Shown: positions 51,572 to 60,877 of the stretch, in pieces
Layout of the letters: the number at the start of each line of letters is the position of its first letter
How positions within the stretch are numbered: the first letter of the stretch is position 1
Source: Pseudomonas pudica
Lineage (GTDB): Bacteria; Pseudomonadota; Gammaproteobacteria; Pseudomonadales; Pseudomonadaceae
Assembly: GCF_015680405.1 (NCBI RefSeq)
Contig: NZ_JADLJS010000003.1
Coordinates: forward strand, 62,001 to 126,000
Direction of reading: 5' to 3'
Length of the DNA: 64,000 nt
Translations under genes and position numbers: made by a program
The notes under the pieces: model-generated
The model's input: the letters and a program-made list of their open reading frames with translations, nothing else
Told to the model about the DNA's origin: nothing
The model's database searches: none

Positions 51572-53062
51572 TCATGAAGCGTTGATCCAGATGGTCTTCA
51601 GCTCCGTGTATTGGTCGTGGGCCCAGATGGACTTGTCGCGACCACCAAAGCCAGACTCCTTGTAGCCACCGAACGGTGTGGTCACATCGCCCTCGCCGAA
51701 GCAGTTCACCGTGACCACGCCGGCGCGGATTTCTCGCGACAGGCGCAGCGCATTGCGCAAGCTGCCCGTGTAGGCCGAGGCAGCCAGCCCGTAAACGGTA
51801 TCGTTGGCCAGCTCGATCGCCTCGTCGATGGTCTCGAAGCTGGTCACGCTCAGCACCGGGCCAAAGATTTCCTCGACGAACAGTTTGTTGTCGGGGGCAA
51901 CATTGTCGACGATGGTCGGCTGCACGAACACGCCTTCCTCGGTTTCGCCACCCTGGACGATGCTGAGGTTTTGCTCGGCAGCGTATTCGAGATACGACTT
52001 GACCTTCTCGAAATGCGACTTGCTGACCATCGCGCCCAAGCGGTTGTCCGGGTCGAGCGGGTCGCCCAGCTTCCAGTCCTTCAGGTGCTTGGCGATCAGG
52101 CCCAGCAACTCGTCCTTGACGTCTTTGTGGACGATCAGGCGCGAGGAGGCCGAGCAGTTCTCGCCCATGTTCCAGAACGCACCGGCGGTGACGAACTGGG
52201 CCACTTCGTCCAGGTCTTCGCAGTCATTCATCACGACTGCGGGGTTCTTGCCACCCAGCTCCAGGACGATGCGCTTGAGGTTGGATTCAGCAGCGTATTT
52301 CAGGAACAGTCGGCCGGTGTCGGTAGAACCGGTGAAGCTGACCATCGGGATGTCCATGTGGCGGCCGATAGCCTCGCCCACCTCACGGCCACCGCCAGGC
52401 ACCAGGTTGAACACGCCCGCAGGAATGCCCGCTTCATGGGCCAGTTCGGCCACGCGCAGGGCACTGAGAGTGGTTTCCTTGGCCGGCTTGACCACGATCG
52501 AGCAACCGGCAGCCAGCGACGGGGCGATCTTCCAGGCCAGCATCAGCAGCGGGAAGTTCCATGGCAGCACCAGGCCGACCACACCGATGGCTTCACGCAC
52601 CACCATGGTCACGGCAGCATTGCCGGTCGGGGCGGTGGCGTCGTAGATCTTGTCGATGAGCTCGGCGTGCCAGCGAATGGTGTGGATGGTTTCCGGCACG
52701 TCCACCGTCTGGCACTCGCTGACCGGCTTGCCGCTGTCCAGGGCCTCAAGCACTGCCAGCTCGTGGGCGTTGTCTTCCAGCAGCTGGGCGAACTTCTGCA
52801 GCACGTGCTTGCGGTCGTTCGGTTGCATCTTCGACCAAGTGCCTTCTTCGAACACGCGCTTGGCCGCAGCCACCGCCACGTTGACGTCGTTGACGTCGCA
52901 GGCGGCGATCTCGGCCAGCTGCTTGCCGGTGGCCGGGTTGGTAGTGACGAAGGTGCGACCGGAAATGGCATCGCGGAACTCACCGTCGATGAACGCCTGG
53001 GTGCGCAGCTGCAGGTCGGCGGCGATGGCCGCGTATTGTTCCTTACTCAGCAATTCAGCCAT
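51572..53062 (-). CDS. aldehyde dehydrogenase, PuuC/KauB-like
   Basis: 496 residues. PWNFPLLMLAWKIAPSLAAG, VLELGGKNPAVV (Glu base), NMGENCSASSRL (catalytic Cys), EEIFGPVLSV, GGYKESGFGGRDKS. Belongs to the group that oxidises gamma-glutamyl- or other amino-aldehydes to acids. 12 bases after a DapA-family lyase gene, so the lyase may supply its semialdehyde, as in hydroxyproline breakdown (2-oxoglutarate semialdehyde). The substrate is not fixed by sequence. Confidence 0.85.
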   Translation of the reverse strand: MAELLSKEQYAAIAADLQLRTQAFIDGEFRDAISGRTFVTTNPATGKQLAEIAACDVNDVNVAVAAAKRVFEEGTWSKMQPNDRKHVLQKFAQLLEDNAHELAVLEALDSGKPVSECQTVDVPETIHTIRWHAELIDKIYDATAPTGNAAVTMVVREAIGVVGLVLPWNFPLLMLAWKIAPSLAAGCSIVVKPAKETTLSALRVAELAHEAGIPAGVFNLVPGGGREVGEAIGRHMDIPMVSFTGSTDTGRLFLKYAAESNLKRIVLELGGKNPAVVMNDCEDLDEVAQFVTAGAFWNMGENCSASSRLIVHKDVKDELLGLIAKHLKDWKLGDPLDPDNRLGAMVSKSHFEKVKSYLEYAAEQNLSIVQGGETEEGVFVQPTIVDNVAPDNKLFVEEIFGPVLSVTSFETIDEAIELANDTVYGLAASAYTGSLRNALRLSREIRAGVVTVNCFGEGDVTTPFGGYKESGFGGRDKSIWAHDQYTELKTIWINAS

Positions 53063-53074
53063 TTTCCAGTCTCC

Positions 53075-53968
53075 TTATTTGATCTGGGCGATGGTGGCCT
53101 TCAGTTCGGTGACCACACGCTTGAGTTCTTGCTTCTCGGCGTCATCCAGGTCGTACAGCGGCTTGCGCACGCCGCCGGTCTTCAGACCGTTCAGGGCAAC
53201 GCCGTTCTTGATGGCCTGGACAAACTTGCCACCTTCGAGGAAGTCCATGAGCGGCATCATCGCGGCCATGATTTTGCGGCCTTTATCGAAGTTCTTCTCG
53301 ATCACGCAGGCTTCGTACAGGGCGACGTGCTCACGCGGGATGAAGTTGGAACCGGCGCAGACCCAGCTCTTGGCGCCCCAGGCGAAGAACTCCAGAGCCT
53401 GGTCGTCCCAGCCGCACGACAGCTGGATGTTCGGGCGCTGGATGGCCAGGCGGTGCAGCTGGGCCATGTCACCGGAGCTTTCCTTGATGGCGACGATGTT
53501 CTTCACGTCGTCCACGGCATCGAAGAACTCCTCGCCCATGCTCACGCTCATGCGGCCTGGATAGTTGTAGAGCATGATCGGCAGGCCTGCGGCGGCGTCG
53601 ACCGCTTTGACGTGCAGGGCAATCTCCTGCTGAGTGGGCAGCGCGTATGGCGGGGTACCTACCAGCAGCGCGTCGGCCTTGATTTCCTTGGCGTGCTGGG
53701 CGAAGGCCACCGCATCTTCGGTGCGGATGCCACCCGTGCCAACGATCAGCGGCAGGCGGCCATTGAGCACGTCCTTGGCCTGGGCGGCCAGTTCGATACG
53801 CTCTTGGGTGGTGTGGGCGTAGTACTCGCCGGTAGAGCCGCCGATGATGACGCCGTGGATCTTCGACTCGGTCAGGTACTCAAGCACTTCGGCGAACGCC
53901 GCTTTGTCGATCGAGCCGTCCGCTGCCAGTGGAGTGATAGCCGGTGTGTAGATGCCTTCAAATTTCAC
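53075..53968 (-). CDS. DapA/N-acetylneuraminate-lyase-family enzyme
   Basis: 297 residues from a GTG at 53968 (GGAG 8 bases before), which gives the normal family length. TIM-barrel class I aldolase/dehydratase: GGSTGEYYAHTTQERIEL (substrate loop), the Tyr of LYNYPGRM, Schiff-base Lys in VAIKESSGD. True DapA is unlikely in this setting. Dehydratase-deaminase members make a keto-semialdehyde for the adjacent aldehyde dehydrogenase. Substrate unknown. Confidence 0.82.
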   Translation of the reverse strand: MKFEGIYTPAITPLAADGSIDKAAFAEVLEYLTESKIHGVIIGGSTGEYYAHTTQERIELAAQAKDVLNGRLPLIVGTGGIRTEDAVAFAQHAKEIKADALLVGTPPYALPTQQEIALHVKAVDAAAGLPIMLYNYPGRMSVSMGEEFFDAVDDVKNIVAIKESSGDMAQLHRLAIQRPNIQLSCGWDDQALEFFAWGAKSWVCAGSNFIPREHVALYEACVIEKNFDKGRKIMAAMMPLMDFLEGGKFVQAIKNGVALNGLKTGGVRKPLYDLDDAEKQELKRVVTELKATIAQIK

Positions 53969-54038
53969 GGTGGATTCTCCGAGGTACATTGGGTAGTGAG
54001 AGCCGCGACGCAACGCGCCACGGCGGCTGTGTTTAAAG

Positions 54039-55367
54039 TCAGGCGAGTGAGGCAGCCTGTTGCAGATTCATCGATCGGGTTTCAGGTGCCAGCACGAAGG
54101 AAAACGCCAGGCCAACGAAGGTCACTGCTGCGGCGGCATACATGGTTGCGCCGATTCCATAGGTATCGAGTGCCATGGGTACCAACCAGGTGCCAACGGC
54201 GGCTCCGACTCGTGACATGGAAGTGCCGACTCCTACTGCACCCGCGCGAATTTCGGTGGGGAAGAGTTCGTTGGGGTACACCAGTTGCAGCACCTGGGCC
54301 CCACCTATAAACAGTGCGTAGGCGCCGAAAAGCACGAGGATGAGCATTTCAGAGCTCGTGCTGAATACACCCAGGCCCAGCAGCGCGAGCCCTGACCAAA
54401 GGAAGCTGTGCAGCAGTGTGGTACGGCGGCCAAGGCCGTTAATCAGGCGTGTAGCAATGATGCAGCCCACAACGAACAGACAGGTGATCGCGACGGAGCC
54501 GATCGAAGCCCACTCTCCTTTGAGATTGAGCGCACCAAGTACCTTCGGGGCGAAGGCATAGACGGCGAATACAGGAATGACAGAGCACGTCCAGAACATG
54601 GTGACGAACAACATGCGTTTGCCATAGCCCGAGTGCAGCAGGCTGAGGAAAGAGAGTTTCCGGGTTATGGGTTCTTCCGGCAGATTCGCCAAAGAGAAGT
54701 CATTGCCATACACCCGCTTGATCACTTGCTCTGCCTCGGCGCTACGCCCCTTGCTAATCAACCAGCGCGGCGATTCCGGCGTGCCCAAGCGCAGGGCGAA
54801 CAGAACACTGCCCACCACCGCAGCGCTGGCGAGTACGAGACGCCATGCACCGTCACCACCGTGGTGCAGAATCGCCTCGCCCACCATGTAGGCCACGGCA
54901 GCACCAGCGAACCAAAGTACAGTCAGGGTAGCCAGACGCGGCCCACGGTTCTTCTTCGGCAGGAACTCCACAAGAAGCGAAGTCGCTACCGGATACTCGA
55001 TGCCCACAGCGATACCAATCGCAAACCGCAGTAGAAAAAGCGCCAGAGCTGAATCAACCCAGAACTGCGCGACCGAGGACAGAATGAACAGGGTCGGCCC
55101 AACGAAGAAAACGCGTTTGCGGCCAAAACGGTCAGTCAACCATCCCCCGAAAAACCCACCGAAGAAAATGCCTATCAGCGCGGAGGCCGCGATCATGCCT
55201 TGCCAGAAGCTGGTCAATCCCAAGCCTACAGACATCTGCGCCATTGCAACGCCAATGATACTGAGGACATAACCATCAACAAATGAACCGCCACCCGAGC
55301 GAAGGGTCAGCAATTGATGGAAACGATTAATAGGTACTTCTTCGATTGATACATTGGAATTTGTCAT
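54039..55367 (-). CDS. MFS transporter (metabolite:H+ symporter type)
   Basis: 442 residues, 12 membrane segments, AGGAG before the ATG. Signature GGWLTDRFGRKRVFFVGP between helices 2 and 3; PVATSLLVEFLPKKNRGPRL and LVYPNELFPTEIRAGAVG are typical of aromatic-acid and sugar-type symporters. It lies upstream of the lyase and aldehyde dehydrogenase genes (70 bases), and probably imports their substrate. Confidence 0.85.
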   Translation of the reverse strand: MTNSNVSIEEVPINRFHQLLTLRSGGGSFVDGYVLSIIGVAMAQMSVGLGLTSFWQGMIAASALIGIFFGGFFGGWLTDRFGRKRVFFVGPTLFILSSVAQFWVDSALALFLLRFAIGIAVGIEYPVATSLLVEFLPKKNRGPRLATLTVLWFAGAAVAYMVGEAILHHGGDGAWRLVLASAAVVGSVLFALRLGTPESPRWLISKGRSAEAEQVIKRVYGNDFSLANLPEEPITRKLSFLSLLHSGYGKRMLFVTMFWTCSVIPVFAVYAFAPKVLGALNLKGEWASIGSVAITCLFVVGCIIATRLINGLGRRTTLLHSFLWSGLALLGLGVFSTSSEMLILVLFGAYALFIGGAQVLQLVYPNELFPTEIRAGAVGVGTSMSRVGAAVGTWLVPMALDTYGIGATMYAAAAVTFVGLAFSFVLAPETRSMNLQQAASLA

Positions 55368-55553
55368 TATTTTCTCCTGCCACGACCAAAGTGCGGCCTA
55401 TTTACAGACGAACGACGCCTCGAAACTGACATTCCAGTCAGCTCCGTATCGCCGAGCGCGATGCTCGACCGCAAACAGCACGCAATAGAAACCGCAGGCC
55501 AGGCAATTCAATACCTGGCAAATATCAAATAAGTTATATCGACCTGGATGGAG

Positions 55554-56873
55554 TTAGCTTTCTTTTCCGGCGCGGTATTGCCCCCACCTAAGATTCAGAT
55601 TTAACCCAAGTGAGACCAGCGGCGCTGGAGGATTTGCACAAGGGCCTGGCGCTTTTCGAACGAAATCGATAAGTTCGTTATTTTCCCCTGCCAGCCAGTC
55701 GGCGAGTAATTTGCCAGTGGCGGTACCACGGGTAACGCCTAGACCATTGCAGCAGAGCGCACCGTATACATTCGGCGCCAATTCACCAAAATAACCCATG
55801 TGATTGCGCGACATCGCAAGCGCCCCGCCCCAGGTATATTCGAAAGGCATCTCGGGCAGCATAGGGAAACGGCGATCAAAGGCGTCGCGATGACGCACAG
55901 CAAAGCGATCCAAGTATTTACGGTTGGCTCGGCCGTCGGGGTTGTAACTAAAACTGTTGCGAATTAGCAGCCGGTTATCTGGGGTACGACGCACAGTGGT
56001 TCCAAAGGGATCAGCGGGAATCACACCCCAGTATGGCTTTCCACCCAATCGCGCCTGCTCCTGATCAGTCATCGGCCGGGTCAGACTGGCATAGGTGAAT
56101 ACGGGCAACATGCGCCCCTTAAGAAAGCCAAAGCTCATGCCGAATGCATTTGTGGTAAGAACCAGTTTGTCGGCTGTAATCGATCCGTGGGCGTGCTTCA
56201 GCACGGTTTTAGCGCCGTATTCGATCTCAGTGATCGGCGTCTGTTCGTAGAGGGTGACGTTCAACGGTAAATTATCGGCCAGCCCCTTCACCAACGCCGA
56301 AGGTTGGATAAGTGAGGTGCCAGGGGTAAAAAGCGCCTTGCGGTAGAAATGGGTTCCGATGTGTTGTGGCAGGTCATCACCCTCGATCATTTCGTAGGGC
56401 TGATCAAGCTTGTCTAAACCACGCCGATAAGCTTCAAGCACAGCGATACCACGAGGTTCAACTGCGGCTTGGTATTTTCCGCAGTGCTTCATCTGACAAT
56501 CGATCCGGTAGCGTTCCACTAACTCCTTGAGAAACGACTGACCGCTGAGATTGAGCTTGAGCGTAGTCTTGGCTATTCCGATGTCGCCGATATAGTCCTC
56601 CGCCCCGATGTCGTGAGGTAGGTCGATGGCGAAACCGGCATTGCGTCCCGACGAACCGAACCCCACTTCTTGGGCCTCCAGCAGCACAACCTCGTCTTCC
56701 GGGAAATTTAACGCCAACTGCCGTGCAGCCGCTAACCCGGTAAAGCCGGCGCCGACGACAACCCACCGCGCGGCGGTATGCCCACGGTGCGGTGCTTTAA
56801 CTTGCCGTCCTTTGCTCAGGTGGTACCAACCGCACGTGGTGTCGTCAGCGGGCAATGAGGTGATCTTTGTCAT
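55554..56873 (-). CDS. cytoplasmic FAD amine oxidoreductase, paralogue of the Tat-exported enzyme
   Basis: 439 residues, no signal peptide. FAD motif VVVGAGFTGLAAARQ, GSSGRNAGFAIDLPHDIGA, WGVIPADPFGTT, TWGGALAMSRNH, NGLGVTRGTATG. It aligns along its full length with the 29429 gene product at clearly more than half identity, minus the twin-arginine leader. A weak ribosome site precedes the ATG. It sits between the MFS/lyase genes and a GntR regulator, all on the same strand. Confidence 0.85.
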   Translation of the reverse strand: MTKITSLPADDTTCGWYHLSKGRQVKAPHRGHTAARWVVVGAGFTGLAAARQLALNFPEDEVVLLEAQEVGFGSSGRNAGFAIDLPHDIGAEDYIGDIGIAKTTLKLNLSGQSFLKELVERYRIDCQMKHCGKYQAAVEPRGIAVLEAYRRGLDKLDQPYEMIEGDDLPQHIGTHFYRKALFTPGTSLIQPSALVKGLADNLPLNVTLYEQTPITEIEYGAKTVLKHAHGSITADKLVLTTNAFGMSFGFLKGRMLPVFTYASLTRPMTDQEQARLGGKPYWGVIPADPFGTTVRRTPDNRLLIRNSFSYNPDGRANRKYLDRFAVRHRDAFDRRFPMLPEMPFEYTWGGALAMSRNHMGYFGELAPNVYGALCCNGLGVTRGTATGKLLADWLAGENNELIDFVRKAPGPCANPPAPLVSLGLNLNLRWGQYRAGKES

Positions 56874-56967
56874 TTCAGGAACCAGATATTGTTGTTAGCG
56901 TCTGTTCCTCATCACGCCTCGCCATACCCGGCATCCTGCAGGGTATCGGCGCGCGGTGAGCATTACT

Positions 56968-57711
56968 TCATAAGGCCAGTGCCACTTCCATTCCTTGGGG
57001 TGCCGCGTATTCGGCCATACGGCGACGGGACAACTCGAAATGCTCGCGCACCAGTTGTCCGGCAGTTTCAGGATCGCGACGCTCAATGGCCTCGATCATT
57101 TGATCGTGCTGGTTACAGGCGAGCTCTAGGTCGCGCTGCATATCATCGGTAGTCGGATGCCGGTAGAAGATTTTTCCCAGCCTCGTGTGGTCGATCAGAA
57201 GGCGCCGTAGGCTAGGTAACAAGTAGTCGTTATGCGCCATCCGGCCGATCTCCAGATGGAAGGCGTCGTTGTACAACACACGATTTTCAACATCGCGCTG
57301 TTCGATCGCCTGGCGGAACATCGCCTGAATGGCCTTTAGCCCCTCGATCTCATGTGCTGTGGCATGTGTCGCGGCCAACTGGGTCGTCGCTATGTAGATC
57401 AAAGGCGCTGCCAAGAAAAAGCTATGCAGTGAATCGTGATTCATCGCAGCCACCCGCGGAGCACGATTGGCCTCCAATTCGATGTAACCCTCTGCTGCGA
57501 TCTGCCTGAGTAGCTCACGAACAGGCGGACGCGACAGGCCGAACTCGTCACACAGGGCGAGTTCATCTACTACTGCTCCTGGCGCCAATTCCATGCTCAG
57601 GATCCGTCGACGCAGCGCATCAGCGAGCACGCCCTTGCGATCCAGCGGCACGTCTCCGATCAGCGGATGGTTCTCTGCGGTAGGTTTAGTAGCGACTTTT
57701 TTGGTTGTCAT
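56968..57711 (-). CDS. GntR-family (FCD) regulator 1
   Basis: 247 residues from the ATG at 57711. Winged HTH near 45-90 (VVDELALCDEFGLSRPPVRE, LLRQIAAEGYIELE), FCD effector domain with metal-binding His/Asp positions (FHLEIGRMAHND, HDQMIEAIERRDPE). An exact palindrome TACAATTTGTA 12 bases upstream suggests autoregulation. It probably controls the oxidase and transport genes downstream. About half identical to the divergent GntR at 58029. Confidence 0.87.
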   Translation of the reverse strand: MTTKKVATKPTAENHPLIGDVPLDRKGVLADALRRRILSMELAPGAVVDELALCDEFGLSRPPVRELLRQIAAEGYIELEANRAPRVAAMNHDSLHSFFLAAPLIYIATTQLAATHATAHEIEGLKAIQAMFRQAIEQRDVENRVLYNDAFHLEIGRMAHNDYLLPSLRRLLIDHTRLGKIFYRHPTTDDMQRDLELACNQHDQMIEAIERRDPETAGQLVREHFELSRRRMAEYAAPQGMEVALAL

Positions 57712-57722
57712 TTTGTTATGTC

Positions 57723-57733
57723 TACAATTTGTA
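57723..57733. promoter_or_regulatory. candidate GntR operator
   Basis: TACAATTTGTA, exact dyad around one central base, directly in the leader of the gntR gene. A related dyad stands before the Tat-cargo oxidase (29302-29314), and ATACA half sites occur at 57931-57950 before the second gntR. Confidence 0.5.
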
Positions 57734-58028
57734 TAACGAATATAGGGCCCATTAGACAATGTGTCTACAGGATTTTTGGGGCAATCGGCTGTGCGTTTGA
57801 GAGCTGCCAAAGCGGTCTTGCCCACCAGCGACGGTATCATGCCCATTTACGACAAAGCGGTGTGCTAGCGCAACGAGCGCCAACGCTGATGGTTACTGAG
57901 TTTGACGGTATTCTGATCGAATAATCTAGGTATACACAAAGAATACAATTGGATTGACCGCCTTTCAGTCCCGTGCGAGTCTGCTGAAAACAGTGATCGC
58001 TCCAGCGTCGTCGAACGGCGGGCCTACC

Positions 58029-58697
58029 ATGAAAAGCGACAAGAATGAGCTGTATGAAGATCTGAAGAGCCAGATTCTGACCATGGAGCTCAGCCCCGAC
58101 CAGCTGTTAGACGAACTGGGAATTGGTGAGCGTTATGGGCTCTCCCGGACTCCGGTGCGGGAAATTCTCCGTCGCTTGGCAGGGGAAGGTTATATCGAGA
58201 TCCAGGAACATCGCGGCGCCCGGGTGGCATCAATGAACCACGATACGCTGCGCAATTTCTTTCTGGTCGCCCCTATGGTCTACGCGGCCATCGGCCGCTT
58301 GGCGGTTCAGAACTACAAACCCTTCCAGCTTCGTAACTTGCAGACGACCCAGGCACGGTTTCGTCGCGCCTGCGCGGCTCACGAAGCCCGGGCCATGGTT
58401 GTCGAAAACAATCGTTTCCACGAAATCATGGGTGAGATGTCCGCCAACACTTATCTCGAACCCAGCCTAGGTCGCCTGCTCATTGATCACGCTCGTATCG
58501 GCCACACCTTCTTCCGCCCGCACAACAGTGAAATGGAGCGGCACCTGATTTTGGCCATACGGCATCACGACAGCTTCATCGAAGCTTTTGAGAAGCATGA
58601 CGAAGGAGCAGTGGTCGACCTCGTGTACGAACACTGGGAACTGTCGCGATGCAACATGCAGATGTTCATCGCCCCACGAAGCCCTACTAATGAATGA
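58029..58697 (+). CDS. GntR-family (FCD) regulator 2
   Basis: 222 residues from the ATG at 58029; a TTG at 57954 is possible. HTH about 25-65 (LLDELGIGERYGLSRTPVRE, ILRRLAGEGYIEIQ) and FCD domain (NNRFHEIMGEMSANTYLEPS, HHDSFIEAFEKHDEG). It is divergent from its paralogue and upstream of the ABC transporter genes, which it most likely regulates. Confidence 0.87.
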   Translation: MKSDKNELYEDLKSQILTMELSPDQLLDELGIGERYGLSRTPVREILRRLAGEGYIEIQEHRGARVASMNHDTLRNFFLVAPMVYAAIGRLAVQNYKPFQLRNLQTTQARFRRACAAHEARAMVVENNRFHEIMGEMSANTYLEPSLGRLLIDHARIGHTFFRPHNSEMERHLILAIRHHDSFIEAFEKHDEGAVVDLVYEHWELSRCNMQMFIAPRSPTNE

Positions 58698-58840
58698 TCC
58701 GCGATTCAACGGCGGCTAGCAGCGCCTTGCGCATCAAACGAGCAGTTCAACCCCTTTCGATGACGTCGACCAAGGGGCAGAAGGTGAAAGTCAAAACAAC
58801 AGGGCGCCAACGCCCACCCACCACAACGCAGGAGCTTCAC

Positions 58841-59692
58841 ATGAATCGTATTCGCAAAGCGCTGTGCGCCATCGCTATTGTCGGCCTTGGGCTATGCCAG
58901 GCCAACGCTGAGGAAAAGGTCATCAACATGGGCACTTTGTCCTGGGAAGACCTCACCCCGATTACAGGCATCACCAAGAAAGTGCTCGAAGATGCCGGCT
59001 ACACCGTCAAGGTGACCTCGTTCTCCGAATGGGGCATCGCCTATGCCGCGCTGAGCAAGGGCGACGTGCAGATTCTCGCCTCGCAGATTGACTACGTGGC
59101 TCAAGATTTCTGGAACCGTAATAAAAGCCGCCTGGAGAAAATTTCGCCGGTATCCCATGGACTTTACCAAGCGATCGCCGTGCCCAAATACGTGCCTATC
59201 GATTCGATCGAGCAGCTTAATGAAAACGCCGACAAGTTCAGCAACAAGATCGTCGGGATCGAACCTGGATCGGGCCTGATGAACGAAGCCGCCAACGCGG
59301 TCAAGGCCTACGACCTGAAGCTCAAATTGCTTGAAGGCAGTACCGCAGCAATGACCGCTGCGCTGAAATCAGCAGTCGATCGCAAGGAGTGGGTGGCAGT
59401 GACGCTTTGGGAGCCCACCTGGATGGCTTTGAAATACGACACCAAGTTCCTGAAAGACCCGAAAGGTGTGTTTGCGCCAGCCCAGGGTTACTACTGGATT
59501 GGTCAAAAGGGCTTCTCAGCTGAAAATCCGCAAGCCCGCGAAGTGATCGCCAGCGTCTATGTCCCGTTGTCCGACATAAGTGCCATTAACAGTGCTGTGA
59601 ACGATGGCAAAACCATGGATCAGGCCGTGAAGGACTGGACGGACAGCCACGCAGACCTGCTCAAGCGCTGGGAAAACATTAAAAAGTACTGA
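58841..59692 (+). CDS. glycine-betaine/quaternary-amine ABC binding protein
   Basis: 283 residues from the ATG at 58841 (AGGAG 6 bases before); the frame to 58694 is not coding. Signal peptide (ALCAIAIVGLGLCQANA). OpuAC fold: INMGTLSWEDLTPITG, LASQIDYVAQDFWN, IEPGSGLMNEA, LWEPTWMA. First gene of a complete four-gene importer. It is only distantly related to the two orphan binding proteins at 40652 and 41632. Confidence 0.85.
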   Translation: MNRIRKALCAIAIVGLGLCQANAEEKVINMGTLSWEDLTPITGITKKVLEDAGYTVKVTSFSEWGIAYAALSKGDVQILASQIDYVAQDFWNRNKSRLEKISPVSHGLYQAIAVPKYVPIDSIEQLNENADKFSNKIVGIEPGSGLMNEAANAVKAYDLKLKLLEGSTAAMTAALKSAVDRKEWVAVTLWEPTWMALKYDTKFLKDPKGVFAPAQGYYWIGQKGFSAENPQAREVIASVYVPLSDISAINSAVNDGKTMDQAVKDWTDSHADLLKRWENIKKY

Positions 59693-59764
59693 GAGACGTG
59701 TCTAGTTTGCCACTGCCGAACTTGAAACAAGAACACACCAGAAAAATCTGGTTCGGGTGCACTT

Positions 59765-60877
59765 ATGAATACCAATAGCGTCACTGAAACATTGATCGAT
59801 TGCCGCAACGTCTGGAAGATTTTCGGTGACCGCGCGCCGGCAGCGATGCAGGCCTATCGTGAGCGCGGCCTAACGAAAACCCAAATCCTGCAAGACTACG
59901 GTTGCGTGGTAGGCGTCTCTAATGTCGACTTACAAGTCCGTCGTGGTGAAATTTTTTGCATCATGGGCCTTTCTGGCAGCGGTAAGTCTACGCTGATCCG
60001 GCTCCTCAACCGGCTCATTACTCCCACCAGTGGCGAAATTTTCGTCAAAGGCCGTGATATCGCTCAGCTGGATGCCGCAGCACTGCGAGACGTCCGCGCA
60101 AGGCATATTGGGATGGTGTTCCAAAGCGTCGCCTTGCTACCGCACCGCACGGTGCTGGAAAACGCAGCCTTCGGCCTTGAAGTTCAAGGCCAAGCCAAGG
60201 CAAAACGCCATGAAGTGGCCCAGCGTGCCTTGGCCAAAGTAGGGCTAAGCGACTGGGCCAACCGATTCCCTGCCGAGCTGTCAGGTGGAATGCAACAACG
60301 CGTCGGGCTAGCCCGTGCGATCGCTTCAGACCCGGAAGTGATACTTATGGACGAACCCTTCAGCGCCCTTGATCCGCTGATCCGTCGGCAGTTGCAGGAT
60401 GAGTTTCGGCAACTCACTAAGTCACTCGGAAAATCCGCAGTGTTCATTACGCATGATCTAGAGGAAGCCATACGCATCGGCGATCGCATTGCCATCATGA
60501 AAGATGGGGTAATCATCCAGGAAGGCACAGCCGAGGACATAGTGCTCAGTCCCGCCGATGGCTACGTAGCTGAGTTCGTAGCAGGCATTTCGCGTTTGCA
60601 CCTTGTTAAAGCCCGCTCGATCATGCACTCACTGGGAGATTATCGCGCCCGACATCCACACCATGACATTGAGCAGCTCCCCTGTGCCAGTCCGGAAAGT
60701 GATCTCGATACCCTGATCAATTTGTTGATTCGCTCAGGTCAGGATGCTGTGAGCGTGCGCGAGAATAGCGCGCTATTGGGTGTCATCAGCCAACGCGATC
60801 TGCTACGTGCCGTGCAGGGAATGCAGCATGACGCGGACACCGTGCCGTCGCTTACTTCAGCGGAGGGACTGGCATGA
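59765..60877 (+). CDS. ABC transporter ATPase, ProV/OpuAA-like
   Basis: 370 residues. Walker A GLSGSGKST, Q-loop MVFQSVALLPHRTV, signature LSGGMQQRVGLARAI, Walker B VILMDEPFSALDP, switch His FITHDLEEA. The start VWKIFGDRAPAAMQAYRERG is typical of ProV. The C-terminal 90 residues form a single CBS-like regulatory part. Energises betaine import with the two permeases; its stop overlaps the next ATG. Confidence 0.92.
   Translation: MNTNSVTETLIDCRNVWKIFGDRAPAAMQAYRERGLTKTQILQDYGCVVGVSNVDLQVRRGEIFCIMGLSGSGKSTLIRLLNRLITPTSGEIFVKGRDIAQLDAAALRDVRARHIGMVFQSVALLPHRTVLENAAFGLEVQGQAKAKRHEVAQRALAKVGLSDWANRFPAELSGGMQQRVGLARAIASDPEVILMDEPFSALDPLIRRQLQDEFRQLTKSLGKSAVFITHDLEEAIRIGDRIAIMKDGVIIQEGTAEDIVLSPADGYVAEFVAGISRLHLVKARSIMHSLGDYRARHPHHDIEQLPCASPESDLDTLINLLIRSGQDAVSVRENSALLGVISQRDLLRAVQGMQHDADTVPSLTSAEGLA

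Noticed and set aside
53075..53968. Lysine-biosynthesis dapA
   Set aside because: The fold and Lys/Tyr residues fit, but linkage to an aldehyde dehydrogenase and a transporter indicates a catabolic family member.
51611..54310. Plus-strand open frame of 899 codons
   Set aside because: It lies antisense to the well supported aldehyde dehydrogenase and DapA-family genes, and its His/Gln/Val-rich product is typical of the mirror frame of GC-rich coding DNA. No ribosome site or known domain.
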